This document shows positions 7,397-15,832 of a stretch of DNA of 64,000 nt, in pieces. The DNA lies in contig NZ_NETK01000002.1 in NCBI RefSeq assembly GCF_002343915.1, forward strand, positions 248,001-312,000, written 5' to 3'. This DNA comes from Nannocystis exedens (GTDB taxonomy: Bacteria > Myxococcota_A > Polyangia > Nannocystales > Nannocystaceae). The position numbers were made by a program, and so were the translations under genes. The notes under the pieces were generated by a model. The model made no database searches. It saw only the letters and a list, made by a program, of their open reading frames with translations, and was not told where the DNA came from. Numbering within the stretch: position 1 is the stretch's first letter; each line of letters starts with the position of its first letter.

Positions 7397-8770
7397 TCAG
7401 GCGCGGCGGCGCGGGCCGATCACCGGCTTGCCGACCAGCGGCTGCAGCACCTCGGGGACGGCGACGGTGCCGTCCTGCTGCTGGTAGTTCTCGAGGATGG
7501 CGACGAGCGCCCGCGAGGTGGCGACGGCGGTGCCGTTCAGCATGTGGACGTGGCGCGGCTTGGGCTTGCCCTCGCCGGCCGGGCGGTAGCGGATCCGCAG
7601 GCGCCGGGCCTGGTAGTCGGTGCAGTTCGAGGTGCTGGTGATCTCGCCGTGGGCGCCGCGGCCGGGCATCCACGCCTCGAGGTCGAACTTGCGGAACGCC
7701 GGGCCGCCGAGGTCGCCGCTGGCGATGTCGAGGACGCGGTAGGGGATCTTCAGGGCCTGGAAGATCTCCTCCTCGATCGCGAGCAGGCGCTCGTGCATCG
7801 CCTCGCTCTGCTCGGGGGTGGTGAAGGCGAACAGCTCGACCTTGGTGAACTGATGCACGCGGTAGAGGCCCTTCGACTCCTGGCCCGCGGAGCCGGCCTC
7901 GGTGCGGAAGCAGTGCGAAAGGCCGGCGAGCAGCAGCGGCAGCTGCTCCTCCTCGAGGATCGCGTCGGCGAGCATGCCGCCGAGCGTGATCTCGGCGGTG
8001 CCGACCAGACAGAGGTCGCTGTCGGCGACGCTGTAGACCTGGGTCGACTCGCCGCGCGGCTGGAAGCCGAGGCCGCGCAGGATCTCGTCGCGCGCGAGGT
8101 CGGGGGTGGTGTGCAGCGCGAAGCCGTGGCGCGCGGCGACGCCGAGCGCGAAGTGCTGCAGCGCGAGGTCGAGGAGCACGGCCTCGTGCTTGAGGTAGTA
8201 GAACTTCTGGCCGGCGACCTTGGCCCCGGCCTCGAAGTCGACGAGGTCGAGCGACTCGGCGACCGCGAGGTGGTCGCGCGGGGCGAAGCCCTCGGCCGCG
8301 AAGTCGCGCGGGGTGCCGACGCGGCGCAGCTCGCGGTGATCGTCGTCGGTGCGGCCGCGCGGGGTGTCGGGGTGGGTGAGGTTGGGGACGCGAGCCCAGG
8401 CCTCGTCGCGGGCGCGCAGGGCGGCCTCGGTCTGGTCGACGAGAGATCTCTCGTCGGTGCGCAGCTGCTTGCCCTGCTCGATCAGGCGGGCCCGCTCGGC
8501 CGCCTGCTGGTCCTTCGGCAGCGAGCCGACCGACTTCATGGCGGCGCTGGTCTGGTTCTGCTGCTGGCGGAGCTCGTCCTGGCGGCGGAGGAGGCCGAGG
8601 TAGGCGGCGTCGAGGTCGACCAGGCGCGCGACGGTCTGCGCGGCCCAGTCGGCGCCCGCGGGGTCGGCGGCCGCGCCGGGGGCGAGGTCCTCGAACACGC
8701 GGGCGTGGCGGTCGCGCAGGTTCTGGGCGATCCGGGCGCTGTCTTCGCGGAGGACGTGGATGTCGAGCAT
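7397..8770 (-). CDS. serS: serine--tRNA ligase
   Basis: A 457-residue class II aminoacyl-tRNA synthetase that forms seryl-tRNA(Ser) and supplies tRNA(Sec) where present. It starts with the normal MLDIHVLRED. A coiled-coil tRNA-binding arm covers about residues 35-125. The class II core follows: motif 2 reads SHCFRTEAGSAGQESKGLYR with HQFTKVELFAF after it. Motif 3 is represented by the LNGTAVATSRALVAILENYQ segment with its conserved Arg. The region STSNCTDYQARRL binds the seryl adenylate. The length is slightly above the E. coli enzyme, owing to an insertion in the arm. Confidence 0.97.
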   Translation of the reverse strand: MLDIHVLREDSARIAQNLRDRHARVFEDLAPGAAADPAGADWAAQTVARLVDLDAAYLGLLRRQDELRQQQNQTSAAMKSVGSLPKDQQAAERARLIEQGKQLRTDERSLVDQTEAALRARDEAWARVPNLTHPDTPRGRTDDDHRELRRVGTPRDFAAEGFAPRDHLAVAESLDLVDFEAGAKVAGQKFYYLKHEAVLLDLALQHFALGVAARHGFALHTTPDLARDEILRGLGFQPRGESTQVYSVADSDLCLVGTAEITLGGMLADAILEEEQLPLLLAGLSHCFRTEAGSAGQESKGLYRVHQFTKVELFAFTTPEQSEAMHERLLAIEEEIFQALKIPYRVLDIASGDLGGPAFRKFDLEAWMPGRGAHGEITSTSNCTDYQARRLRIRYRPAGEGKPKPRHVHMLNGTAVATSRALVAILENYQQQDGTVAVPEVLQPLVGKPVIGPRRRA

Positions 8771-8992
8771 GGGGCGCGGACATTAGCAGGCCCCGCGCGC
8801 GGGGGAAGGGGGCGCTCGCGCGGCGCCAGCGGCCGCGCCGGAAATCAGCGCTTGACCCTGAGGGGCCGCTCACGCATCCTACGCCGCCCGAAAGCGCCGG
8901 CCCCCGGCCGGCCCGGGGCCGCCCAATTGCCCGAATACGGGCGAATCAGGCCCCGCAGACCAACATTTGCCGCCACAGAGGTCCTTGCCGCC

Positions 8993-9178
8993 ATGGGATA
9001 CGGAGATAACCGCCACACGCCGAAGATGCGCCAGCGCCGGAGCCGGAACAAGCTGATCGCCCGCCTCAAGCGCAAGGCGGCCGAGGTCAAGGCGACCCGC
9101 CTGGCCAACAAGCAGCAGGTCCAGGCCGAGTCCGGCAGCAAGAAGACGAAGGCCAAGAAGAAGACCGACAAGGGCTAG
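8993..9178 (+). CDS. small highly basic protein
   Basis: A 61-residue protein in which roughly a third of residues are Lys or Arg (MGYGDNRHTPKMRQRRSRNK..., ending KKTKAKKKTDKG). I recall similarly short basic proteins starting with MG.GD.RH..KM in myxobacteria, but no function is known to me. Such a protein could bind RNA, ribosomes or DNA; this is inference from charge only. ATG 8993 is the first plausible start: the longer frame upstream is antisense to serS. The gene has its own 220-bp upstream region, including CCCGAATACGGGC near 8930-8942. Confidence 0.6.
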   Translation: MGYGDNRHTPKMRQRRSRNKLIARLKRKAAEVKATRLANKQQVQAESGSKKTKAKKKTDKG

Positions 9179-9198
9179 TCGGTCCCGCCGAGGTGACG

Positions 9199-9216
9199 GC
9201 CTGTCCCGAAGGTCAG
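9199..9216. repeat. dispersed palindrome after the small basic gene
   Basis: GCCTGTCCCGAAGGTCAG lies about 20 bp after the stop of the small basic gene and can form a CTGTCC/GGTCAG-type hairpin. It may act as its transcript end. No T-tract is visible. Confidence 0.4.
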
Positions 9217-9330
9217 CGCGAAAGCGCGCCGGGCAGGCCGCGTCCCTCGTCGATCCGAGGGCGCGCGTCGGGGCGATGGCCCCGAACGGGCGGAAAGTCC
9301 GATTTCTTGAGCGCTGAGGGCGGGTACGCC

Positions 9331-10926
9331 ATGGTGGGATATCCCGCCGTGACCCGCTCCTTCCCGCAGCTCGCAAGCTTCGCCCTCGCCCTGATCACCG
9401 CGTATGCGGGCCTGGCGACCGCCGGTCCGCGCTCGCCCGGCCCGGCCCCGGCGCCGCAGTCGATCCGCGAGGCCGTCGAGCCGGAGGAGCCGGTGCTGCC
9501 GCCGCGTCCCGGCGCGCCGTTCGCGGCGCAGACGTGGCCCCAGCGGGTGGCCGTGCGCCTGGCCGACGTGTCGGCGCGGGCGCGAGCGCGCGACTGGACG
9601 GCCGATCCGACCGGCGACGCGAGCCTGCGCCGCAAGCTGGCCGAGCTGGTCCGCCGCGCCGGCCCGGGGGTCGCGGTCCACGTCGCCGACCTGGACGAAG
9701 GGACATGGCTCTTCGACCAGAACGGCGCGGCCCGCCTCAACCCGGCGTCGAACCAAAAAGTGCTCACCGCGGTCGCGGCGCTCGAGCTGCTCGGGCCCGA
9801 CTACCGGTTCGAGACCCGCCTGGTCCGCGACGGCGACGCGCTGGTGCTGATCGGCGACGGCGACCCGAGCTTGCAGCTGCAAGGGCTGCACGCGCTGGCC
9901 AGCAAGGCGCTGGCCGCCGAGGCGCTGGCCGGGGTGCGGCGGATCGTGATCGACGAGCGGGCCTTCTCGCCGGAGCGCGTCGGGCCCGGCTACGAGGAGC
10001 CGCCGGGCCCGGGCCCGAGCTACCTCGCGCCGAGCGGGGCGCTGTCGCTGAGCTTCAACACGGTCGAGACGACGGTCCGCACCGACGGCAAGGCGGTCCA
10101 CGTCGAGGTGACGCCGGCGAGCGAGCACGTGACGGTGGTGAACAAGGCCCGGCCGCTCCGCGGGCGCGCGCTCGAGGTGACGAGCACGTGCGAGGGCGGA
10201 CGGACGGTGCTGACGGTGACCGGGGCGGCCAAGCGCAAGCCGATCACGGTGCGACGGCGGATCTGTGACCCCGGCAAGTTCGCCGGCGAGGCGTTCGCGG
10301 CGGTGCTGCACGAGCTCGGCGGGCCGCTGCTGCCGGTCGAGAGCGGGGCGGCCTCGGCCCATGCGCGCGAGGTGGCGACGCTGGTGTCGCCGCCGCTGTC
10401 GCAGATCCTGGCGAGCGCGCTCAAGTACTCCAACAACTTCACGAGCGAACAGGTGGTCCGCACGCTCGGGCGCCGGATGTCCGGAGCGCCAGGTTCGTGG
10501 GACAACGGCCGGGCGGCCCTGCAGGCGTTCTGGCGCGCGGCCGGCAACGATCCGCGCGAGCTGCAGCCGGAGAACGGCTCGGGCCTGAGCCTGCGCGGGC
10601 GGGTCAGCGCGCGCGGGCTGGTCCGCGTGCTGGCGCTGGCCCGCGACGAGGGGGGGGCGGCGGCGAGCATCGTGCCGGCGCTCGCAGGCGCGGGCGGCGA
10701 GGGGACGCTGCGCCTGCGCATGCCTGGCGGCCACGGGCGCGTGCGGGGGAAGACGGGGACGATCGGCGGAGTGAGCGCGCTGTCGGGGATCGCGGCGACA
10801 CCCGACGGCCGCCGCGCGCTCGGCTTCAGCGTGCTGATCAACGGCAAGAACCTGGCGATGCCGCGCAGCCGCCGGCTGCAGGATCGCATCGTCCTGGCGC
10901 TGCTGGAGCACCTCGACGCGGGCTGA
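9331..10926 (+). CDS. dacB: D-alanyl-D-alanine carboxypeptidase/endopeptidase (PBP4 type)
   Basis: A 531-residue periplasmic peptidase of the S13/PBP4 family that removes terminal D-Ala and cleaves peptidoglycan cross-links. A signal peptide with hydrophobic core FALALITAYAGLATA occupies about the first 30 residues. The active-site SxxK is SNQK (Ser140, Lys143), the SxN motif is SNN (367-369) within LKYSNNFTSEQ, and the third motif is KTGT (from Lys474). These are the normal three penicillin-binding motifs in order and spacing. The ATG at 9331 was chosen because it follows GAGGGCGGG and starts the signal peptide. The DLDEGTWLF strand before the SxxK is also family-like. ddl lies downstream on the same strand, about 570 bp away. 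Confidence 0.92.
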   Translation: MVGYPAVTRSFPQLASFALALITAYAGLATAGPRSPGPAPAPQSIREAVEPEEPVLPPRPGAPFAAQTWPQRVAVRLADVSARARARDWTADPTGDASLRRKLAELVRRAGPGVAVHVADLDEGTWLFDQNGAARLNPASNQKVLTAVAALELLGPDYRFETRLVRDGDALVLIGDGDPSLQLQGLHALASKALAAEALAGVRRIVIDERAFSPERVGPGYEEPPGPGPSYLAPSGALSLSFNTVETTVRTDGKAVHVEVTPASEHVTVVNKARPLRGRALEVTSTCEGGRTVLTVTGAAKRKPITVRRRICDPGKFAGEAFAAVLHELGGPLLPVESGAASAHAREVATLVSPPLSQILASALKYSNNFTSEQVVRTLGRRMSGAPGSWDNGRAALQAFWRAAGNDPRELQPENGSGLSLRGRVSARGLVRVLALARDEGGAAASIVPALAGAGGEGTLRLRMPGGHGRVRGKTGTIGGVSALSGIAATPDGRRALGFSVLINGKNLAMPRSRRLQDRIVLALLEHLDAG

Positions 10927-11492
10927 CCGATCGGACCTGTGCGTTTGTTCCTGGTGAATCGCACAGGTACGCGAGGACATGATCGAACGGGCAGGCTGAG
11001 CGCCGCCGCGGGAGACGCGGTCGGGCGAGCGGGATGAGCCCGAGGTCCGGCGGTCGACCTGGCGGAGGGGACAGGTGGGCGGCCCGGCGCGCGGCCTCGT
11101 CCTTCGCTGGCCCGCCCCCGACCGCGCGTCCCGTCGAAAGGCCGCGACTCCGCGGGCCGAACGGCCGGCCACACGGTGATGCCCGGTGACGCGAGCGCGC
11201 CGAAGGGCTGCCACGCGGACGCCGAGCGGGCGGCGAGCGGCCGAGCGGAGGCATGTCCGGACCGGGCCTCCGCGGCCGCGCGAGGTCGCGGTCGCCGAGG
11301 CCGACCTGGCGAATGAGACAGGTCTGCGGCGGCGGCGGCCGGACTCGTCCGCGGGCCACGGGCGCGCGAGGGGCGAGGAGATCGGTCGCCGGGCGCGCGA
11401 CGGGCGGCCGGGGAATGTCCGCCGGCGCCAGCGCGTCACGGCGGGGCGCCGTATCGCCATCGCCGTCGCGCGGTGGTAGCGTCCACCCGCCC
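10927..11492. other. intergenic region between dacB and ddl
   Basis: A 566-bp gap with no convincing gene; the open frames are Arg/Gly-rich shadows. It holds several copies of the dispersed element: a CGCACAGGTACGCGAGGACATG group near 10960-10982, ACCTGGCGGAGGGGACAGGT at 11057-11076 and ACCTGGCGAATGAGACAGGT at 11304-11323. The last two share a CTGGCGA variant seen again at 48690 and 48848. A TAGCGT hexamer at 11477-11482 is a possible -10 box for ddl. Confidence 0.5.
11477..11482 (+). promoter_or_regulatory. possible -10 box of ddl
   Basis: TAGCGT ends 10 nt before the ddl ATG and belongs to a set of TAnnnT hexamers found 6-11 nt upstream of several start codons here. No clear -35 box was seen. 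Confidence 0.25.
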
Positions 11493-12548
11493 ATGCCAGC
11501 CCGACGTCTCCTCATCGTCTTCGGCGGTCGCTCCTCGGAGCACGAGATCTCGCTCCGCAGCGCGGCCGAGATCCTCAAGGCCATCGATCGCCAGCGCTTC
11601 ACGCCGATCCTGCTCGGGATCCGGCGCGACGGCAGCTGGTGGACGGGGCCGGCCGAGTGGTCGCTCGAGGCGGTGCTCGAGACCGGCGAGCCGGTGTCCG
11701 ACCTGCGCAAGCTGGCGCCCGACCTGGTGTTCCCGGTCCTGCACGGGCCCTACGGCGAGGACGGGACGTTCCAGGGGCTGCTCGAGGTGCTCGGCCTGCC
11801 GTACGTCGGCTCGGGCGTGCTGGCGTCGGCGCTGTGCATGGACAAGGCGCTGCTCAAGCACGTGCTCGCGACGCAGTCGCCGGCGATCCCGGTCGTGCCG
11901 TGGCTCGAGGTCGACGCCCACGGGCTCGGCACGGCGGCGCAGCGGCAAGAGATCGTCGACGCGATCGTCGAGGAGGTCGGGTTCCCCTGCTTCGTCAAGC
12001 CGGCCAACCAGGGCAGCTCGGTCGGCATCAGCCGCGTCGACGAGGAGGCCGGGCTGTGGCGCGCGCTGACGCTGGCGTCGCGCTACGACGCCAAGCTGGT
12101 GGTCGAGAAGGGGATCGACGCCCGTGAGATCGAGCTGGCGGTGCTCGGCAACGGCGACGCGCACACGCTGGTCAGCGCGCCCGGCGAGATCGGGCTGCCG
12201 CCCGGCGAGTGGTACGACTACGAGAACAAGTACCTGAAGGACGCGGCGACCCTGCAGATCCCCGCCGACCTGCCCGAGACCGCCGCCGAACGCCTGCAGG
12301 ACCTGGCCCTGCGCGCGTTCCGGGTCGCCGGCTGCAAGGGCCTGGCGCGCATCGACTTCCTCGTCGACCGCCAGACGCTCCAGCCGTACCTCAACGAGAT
12401 CAACACGATGCCCGGCTTCACGACGATCAGCATGTACCCGAAGCTGGTCGAGCGGGCCGGGGTGCCCTACGCCGAGCTGATCAGCCAGCTGTGCGAGCTG
12501 GCCCTCGCGCACCACGCGGCGCGCAGCAAGCTCAGCGTGACCCGCTGA
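11493..12548 (+). CDS. ddl: D-alanine--D-alanine ligase
   Basis: A 351-residue ATP-grasp enzyme that joins two D-alanines for peptidoglycan precursors in the cytosol. The N-terminal signature is IVFGGRSSEHEISLRSA (residues 8-24) and the conserved HGPYGEDGTFQGLLE lies near residue 86. FVKPANQGSSVGIS is the ATP-grasp nucleotide-binding strand and loop. LNEINTMPGFT, near residue 300, carries the metal-binding Glu/Asn. All are as in characterised Ddl enzymes and the length is normal. The start ATG 11493 follows the hexamer TAGCGT by 10 nt and no Shine-Dalgarno sequence is obvious, so a very short leader is possible. A strong hairpin follows the gene. Confidence 0.96.
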   Translation: MPARRLLIVFGGRSSEHEISLRSAAEILKAIDRQRFTPILLGIRRDGSWWTGPAEWSLEAVLETGEPVSDLRKLAPDLVFPVLHGPYGEDGTFQGLLEVLGLPYVGSGVLASALCMDKALLKHVLATQSPAIPVVPWLEVDAHGLGTAAQRQEIVDAIVEEVGFPCFVKPANQGSSVGISRVDEEAGLWRALTLASRYDAKLVVEKGIDAREIELAVLGNGDAHTLVSAPGEIGLPPGEWYDYENKYLKDAATLQIPADLPETAAERLQDLALRAFRVAGCKGLARIDFLVDRQTLQPYLNEINTMPGFTTISMYPKLVERAGVPYAELISQLCELALAHHAARSKLSVTR

Positions 12549-12560
12549 GGTGCTCTCCGG

Positions 12561-12596
12561 GACATGTCGCGAAAAGCATGCTTTTCGCGTCATGTC
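12561..12596. terminator. large inverted repeat between convergent genes
   Basis: A 36-bp nearly perfect palindrome: GACATG and CATGTC flank a perfect 22-bp palindrome (12568-12589) centred on AAAAGCATGCTTTT, with one mismatched pair. A second hairpin, TCATGCTC-CTCA-GAGCATGA, follows at 12604-12623 and overlaps the end of the minus-strand gene. It lies 13 bp after the ddl stop and 17 bp from the end of the convergent gene, so it probably stops transcription in both directions. Confidence 0.6.
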
Positions 12597-12612
12597 CTTG
12601 GCGTCATGCTCC

Positions 12613-12993
12613 TCAGAGCATGACCCACGGGACACGTTCGCCCCAGCCGAAGGCGGCCATCAGGGCGGCGAACACGAGGATGTTGAGCAGCCAGACCAGC
12701 GCGGCGAGGGCGGCGGAGCCGAGCCAGCCGGTCTCGGCGACGGCGCGGCGGGGGTGGCGGTGGACCCAGCCGAGCAGGTAAATCGGCGCGAACACCAGCC
12801 ACAGCGCGCCCTGGCCGACGAACAGGGCGGTCACCAGGGCCTCGTGGGCGTCGGGGCAGGTGCACGCCAGCAGGGCGAGGATCACCAGCGTCCCGGCGGT
12901 CGCGAGGCCGGCGGGGGCGAAGCCGAACAGGAAGACGCGATCGATCGGCCACAGCAGGTTGTCGGACGCGGCGCGCGGCTCGGGACCCGGCAT
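12613..12993 (-). CDS. small integral membrane protein
   Basis: A 126-residue protein with three or four hydrophobic segments: VFLFGFAPAGLATAGTLVIL near residue 20, ALVTALFVGQGALWLVFAPI near 55, and LAALVWLLNILVFAALMAAF near the C-terminus. I do not recognise a family. The ATG at 12993 was chosen because the longer frame upstream runs through the TerB-like gene in another frame. It sits 47 bp downstream of the TerB-like gene on the same strand and could be cotranscribed with it. Function unknown. Confidence 0.65.
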   Translation of the reverse strand: MPGPEPRAASDNLLWPIDRVFLFGFAPAGLATAGTLVILALLACTCPDAHEALVTALFVGQGALWLVFAPIYLLGWVHRHPRRAVAETGWLGSAALAALVWLLNILVFAALMAAFGWGERVPWVML

Positions 12994-13040
12994 GCTCACA
13001 GTGTCCCCGCGGTCGGGCGCCGGGGCAAGCCGCGCGCGCT

Positions 13041-13760
13041 TCAGGCGTACAGCAGGCGCAGCGCTTGCTCGCGCGGGACCGCGGCGAAGGCCGCGAGCTC
13101 GAGGAAGAAGTCGCGGCCGAGGTCGGCGCGGCTCGAGGCGGACACGAGCGGACCGATGGCGCGCAGGACGGCGAAGCGGCGCTCGCGCGGGAGCGCCGCC
13201 AGGCGAGCGCCGACGTGGTCGAGCTCCGGCCGCTTCGACAGGTACTCGCGCGCGAGCACGTCGCGGCGCTCGGGCGTGAGCGGCAGGCGGCCCAGCAGCG
13301 CGCGGTACTGATCGATCTCCTCGGGGTCGAGCACGCCGTCGAGGTGGATCATCACCGCGGCGAAGGCGGCGATGTGCTCGCCGAGGTCGGCGGCCTGCTC
13401 CGTCCACTGCCGTCGCCAGCGCGCCAGCTCGTTCGGCGTGACGCCGAGCTGCGCGGCGATCCGCTCCATCATCGCCACCTCGGCCGCGCTCGCCTCGCCG
13501 TCGGCCAGCGCCATCGCCCAGGCGCGCTCGAGCGTGGTCTCGGTGAACGCGGGCAGCGGCGGCGGGAGGTCGTCGAAGAGCCGGTGGAGCGCGTTGAGGT
13601 CGCCGAGCATCCTGAACCACCGCCGGCTCTCGGCCTCGTCGAGGTGCTCGTCCAGCATGGTCAGGATCAGGTCGGCCTCGCCGGGCTTGATCTCGCCGTC
13701 AGCGTGGGCGATGAGGCCGCAGGCGACGAGGATCCACTCCTGCTCGGGGGTCAGGTGCAT
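13041..13760 (-). CDS. TerB-like domain protein
   Basis: A 239-residue helical protein with repeated TerB-like helices (tellurite-resistance TerB/DjlA-N fold). CGLIAHADGEIKPGEADLIL at residues 14-33, MALADGEASAAEVAMMERIA near 83-102 and MIHLDGVLDPEEIDQYRALL near 135-154 each show the family pattern of hydrophobic-(A/L)DG-x(3)-(P/A)xE. These loops bind metal in TerB relatives. No transmembrane segment or J-domain is attached. The role is unknown; TerB-like proteins are often linked to envelope stress. The sequence upstream of the ATG (TTGTACGCT, reading on the minus strand) could hold a promoter. Confidence 0.7.
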   Translation of the reverse strand: MHLTPEQEWILVACGLIAHADGEIKPGEADLILTMLDEHLDEAESRRWFRMLGDLNALHRLFDDLPPPLPAFTETTLERAWAMALADGEASAAEVAMMERIAAQLGVTPNELARWRRQWTEQAADLGEHIAAFAAVMIHLDGVLDPEEIDQYRALLGRLPLTPERRDVLAREYLSKRPELDHVGARLAALPRERRFAVLRAIGPLVSASSRADLGRDFFLELAAFAAVPREQALRLLYA

Positions 13761-13887
13761 GGCGCGTCTCCGCGGCCAGCGTACAACGGATCGCCGTCGT
13801 CGGGGCCGAATCGGGCCGTCGGGCGGGTGAGCGAAATCGCGCCCGCCGCGCCGGAGAGCGGAGGCTCGCGCGGGGGCTGGCGTGACG

Positions 13888-15258
13888 TCAGCCGTCGAGG
13901 CCGCAGTAGCGGAGGCACTCGTCGGGGGGATCGGCGAGCCTGTACACGTAGTAATCGCCGCAGTTGCGCACCTGGATCGTGGACTCCCACTGGCAGTCGG
14001 TGTCCCACGCGAAGCAGACCTGGCGATCGACGACGCCCTCGTCGACCGTCGGATGGACGCCGACCATCCAGCCGGGAGCGTCGGTGCCGCAGTCGAACGG
14101 CTCGAGCGCGGTGGTCGGCATCAGCGTGCCGGCCGGGCCGGTGAGGCGGTACCACTTGTTCTCGAGCAGCTTGTCACACTTGGTGACCTTGCCCGGGCCG
14201 TCGTTGAAGGTGGAGTTGCGGTCGGGCTCGGCGAGCGGCACGTAGGTGAGGCACTCGGCCGGCAGCTCCTTCTGGCACTCGTCGTCGCAGCCGTCGAGCG
14301 GGACGACGTTGCCGTCGTCGCAGGTCTCGATGTTCAGCTCGACCTGGCCGTCGCCGCAGTGGGGCCCGAGCGCGGCGCAGCTGGGGGCGCAGCCGCCGTA
14401 GCTGCCGTCGTTGACGCCGTCGTCGCAGACCTCGTCGCTGTTGTGGACGAAGCCGTCGCCGCAGCTGGCCTGCGAGCAGTCGACCAGGCAGTCGTCGTTG
14501 TTGTCGAGGTTGCCGTCGTCGCAGGCCTCCATGTCGGGCCACAGGTAGCCGTCGCCGCAGTAGGCGGCCATGCACTCGACGCAGGCGTCGTCGGTGCTGA
14601 GGTTGGCGTCGTCGCACTCCTCGAACACCGCGTGGGTGAAGCCGTCGCCGCACGAGTAGGGCACGCAGCTCGACAGGCAGTTGTCGTCGTCGAGGGCGTT
14701 GCCGTCGTCGCACTGCTCGCCCTCGTCGACCTCGCCGTTGCCGCACAGCATCACCGGGGCGGCCTCGCACGCGGTCGTGCAGCCGTCGTCGTCCTGCGAA
14801 TTGCCGTCGTCGCACGCCTCGGCGCCGAGCTGGACGAAGCCGTCGCCGCAGCGGGCCTCCTGGCACAGCGCGGTGCAGGTGTCCGAGTTGTCGGAGTTGC
14901 CGTCGTCGCACGCCTCGGCGCCGTTCTGCACGAAGCCGTCGCCGCACACGGCGAGCACGCAGCTGTTCAGGCAGGCGTCGGAGTTGTCGAGGTTGCCGTC
15001 GTCGCAGGTCTCACCGGGGTCGACCGCCCCGTTGCCGCACTGCTCGACCGGGCCGGTGCTCGTGTCGATCGTGGTGGTCGGCTCGGTGCTGCCGGTCGAG
15101 GTGTCGCCGGTGAGGTCGCCCTCGGTGACGGGCGAGCCGGTGGCGTCGGTGACAGGGGTCTGGCCGGTGTCGTTCGAGCACCCCGGCTGCAGCGCGACGA
15201 CGCCCGCCAGCAACGCCACCAAACCCACCCGTTTTCCGCCGCGTCCGGCCCAAGCCAT
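13888..15258 (-). CDS. lipoprotein with DUF4215-type Cys repeats and a uromodulin-like D8C domain
   Basis: A 456-residue predicted surface lipoprotein. The signal peptide ends in the lipobox LQPGC (Cys27), then a Thr/Ser-rich linker. About eight tandem modules of the type CGDGxxxxGExCDDGN cover residues about 70-325, the Myxococcus cysteine-rich repeat. The C-terminal roughly 130 residues are different. ECLTYVPLAEPDRNSTF, KWYRLTGPAGTLMP, APGWMVGVHPTVDEGVV and YYVYRLADPPDECLRYC match, as I remember it, the D8C domain of animal uromodulin, GP2 and OIT3. The eight cysteines expected of that domain can be counted. ATG 15258 was chosen over an upstream ATG at 15321 because it gives a normal lipoprotein signal. 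Probable adhesive or binding role on the outer surface; ligand unknown. Confidence 0.8.
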   Translation of the reverse strand: MAWAGRGGKRVGLVALLAGVVALQPGCSNDTGQTPVTDATGSPVTEGDLTGDTSTGSTEPTTTIDTSTGPVEQCGNGAVDPGETCDDGNLDNSDACLNSCVLAVCGDGFVQNGAEACDDGNSDNSDTCTALCQEARCGDGFVQLGAEACDDGNSQDDDGCTTACEAAPVMLCGNGEVDEGEQCDDGNALDDDNCLSSCVPYSCGDGFTHAVFEECDDANLSTDDACVECMAAYCGDGYLWPDMEACDDGNLDNNDDCLVDCSQASCGDGFVHNSDEVCDDGVNDGSYGGCAPSCAALGPHCGDGQVELNIETCDDGNVVPLDGCDDECQKELPAECLTYVPLAEPDRNSTFNDGPGKVTKCDKLLENKWYRLTGPAGTLMPTTALEPFDCGTDAPGWMVGVHPTVDEGVVDRQVCFAWDTDCQWESTIQVRNCGDYYVYRLADPPDECLRYCGLDG

Positions 15259-15416
15259 GATTTTTCCACTACCACCGATCCCGGGGGCCGGCAACCGCGG
15301 GCGCTCGCGCGACGCGTGCATAAACGAAGCGCGGAGCGCCTGAAAGGCCTCCGCGCCGACCTCGAACCACTTGCCACCCCCACTTGCGCCGGAGGACGTG
15401 CTCGCGCGTGCGTGAT

Positions 15417-15432
15417 CTGTCCCGAAGGACAG
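15417..15432 (-). terminator. UUCG-tetraloop hairpin after infA
   Basis: Read on the minus strand, CTGTCC-TTCG-GGACAG follows the infA stop by 6 nt. A six-pair stem closed by C(UUCG)G is an unusually stable RNA hairpin. There is no U-tract, so it may act as a 3'-end stabiliser or processing signal, not an intrinsic terminator. It is a clean copy of the window-wide palindrome. Confidence 0.5.
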
Positions 15433-15438
15433 GTGGGT

Positions 15439-15657
15439 TCAACGCGCGCGATAGACGATGCGACCGCGGGTCGGATCGTACGGCGTGACGCCGACGGTGA
15501 CGCGGTCGCCGAGCACGACCTTGATGCGGAAGCGCCGCATCTTGCCGGCGAGGTGGGCGAGGACGTGGTGGTCCGGATCGATCTCCACCTTGAACAAACC
15601 GCCTGTGAGAACCTCGGTGACGGTTCCCTCAAACTCGATCAGATCGTCCTTGCTCAT
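15439..15657 (-). CDS. infA: translation initiation factor IF-1
   Basis: A 72-residue protein consisting of one S1/OB-fold domain, which binds the A site of the 30S subunit during initiation. MSKDDLIEFEGTVTEVL is the normal N-terminus; FKVEIDPDHHVLAHLAGKMR and IKVVLGDRVTVGVTPYD are the family's conserved strands, and the length is exactly typical. The start is ATG 15657; upstream on the minus strand a CATACT hexamer lies 11 nt before the ATG. The 175 bp between cysC and infA look non-coding. A UUCG hairpin follows the stop. Confidence 0.96.
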   Translation of the reverse strand: MSKDDLIEFEGTVTEVLTGGLFKVEIDPDHHVLAHLAGKMRRFRIKVVLGDRVTVGVTPYDPTRGRIVYRAR

Positions 15658-15832
15658 TCGCGGGGGAGAGTATGGGTCCCTCCGGTGTCGCGCAACAGGG
15701 GGGCGGCGGGATTTCACCGGAGCCCCGTCACGCACGCCACCGACCGGAGGCACCGTCACGCAGGCATGGCCCGGAAAACTCGTGCGTTTGCGCGCGACGT
15801 CGCGGCGGCCGTTCGCACGCCATGGACCCGTC

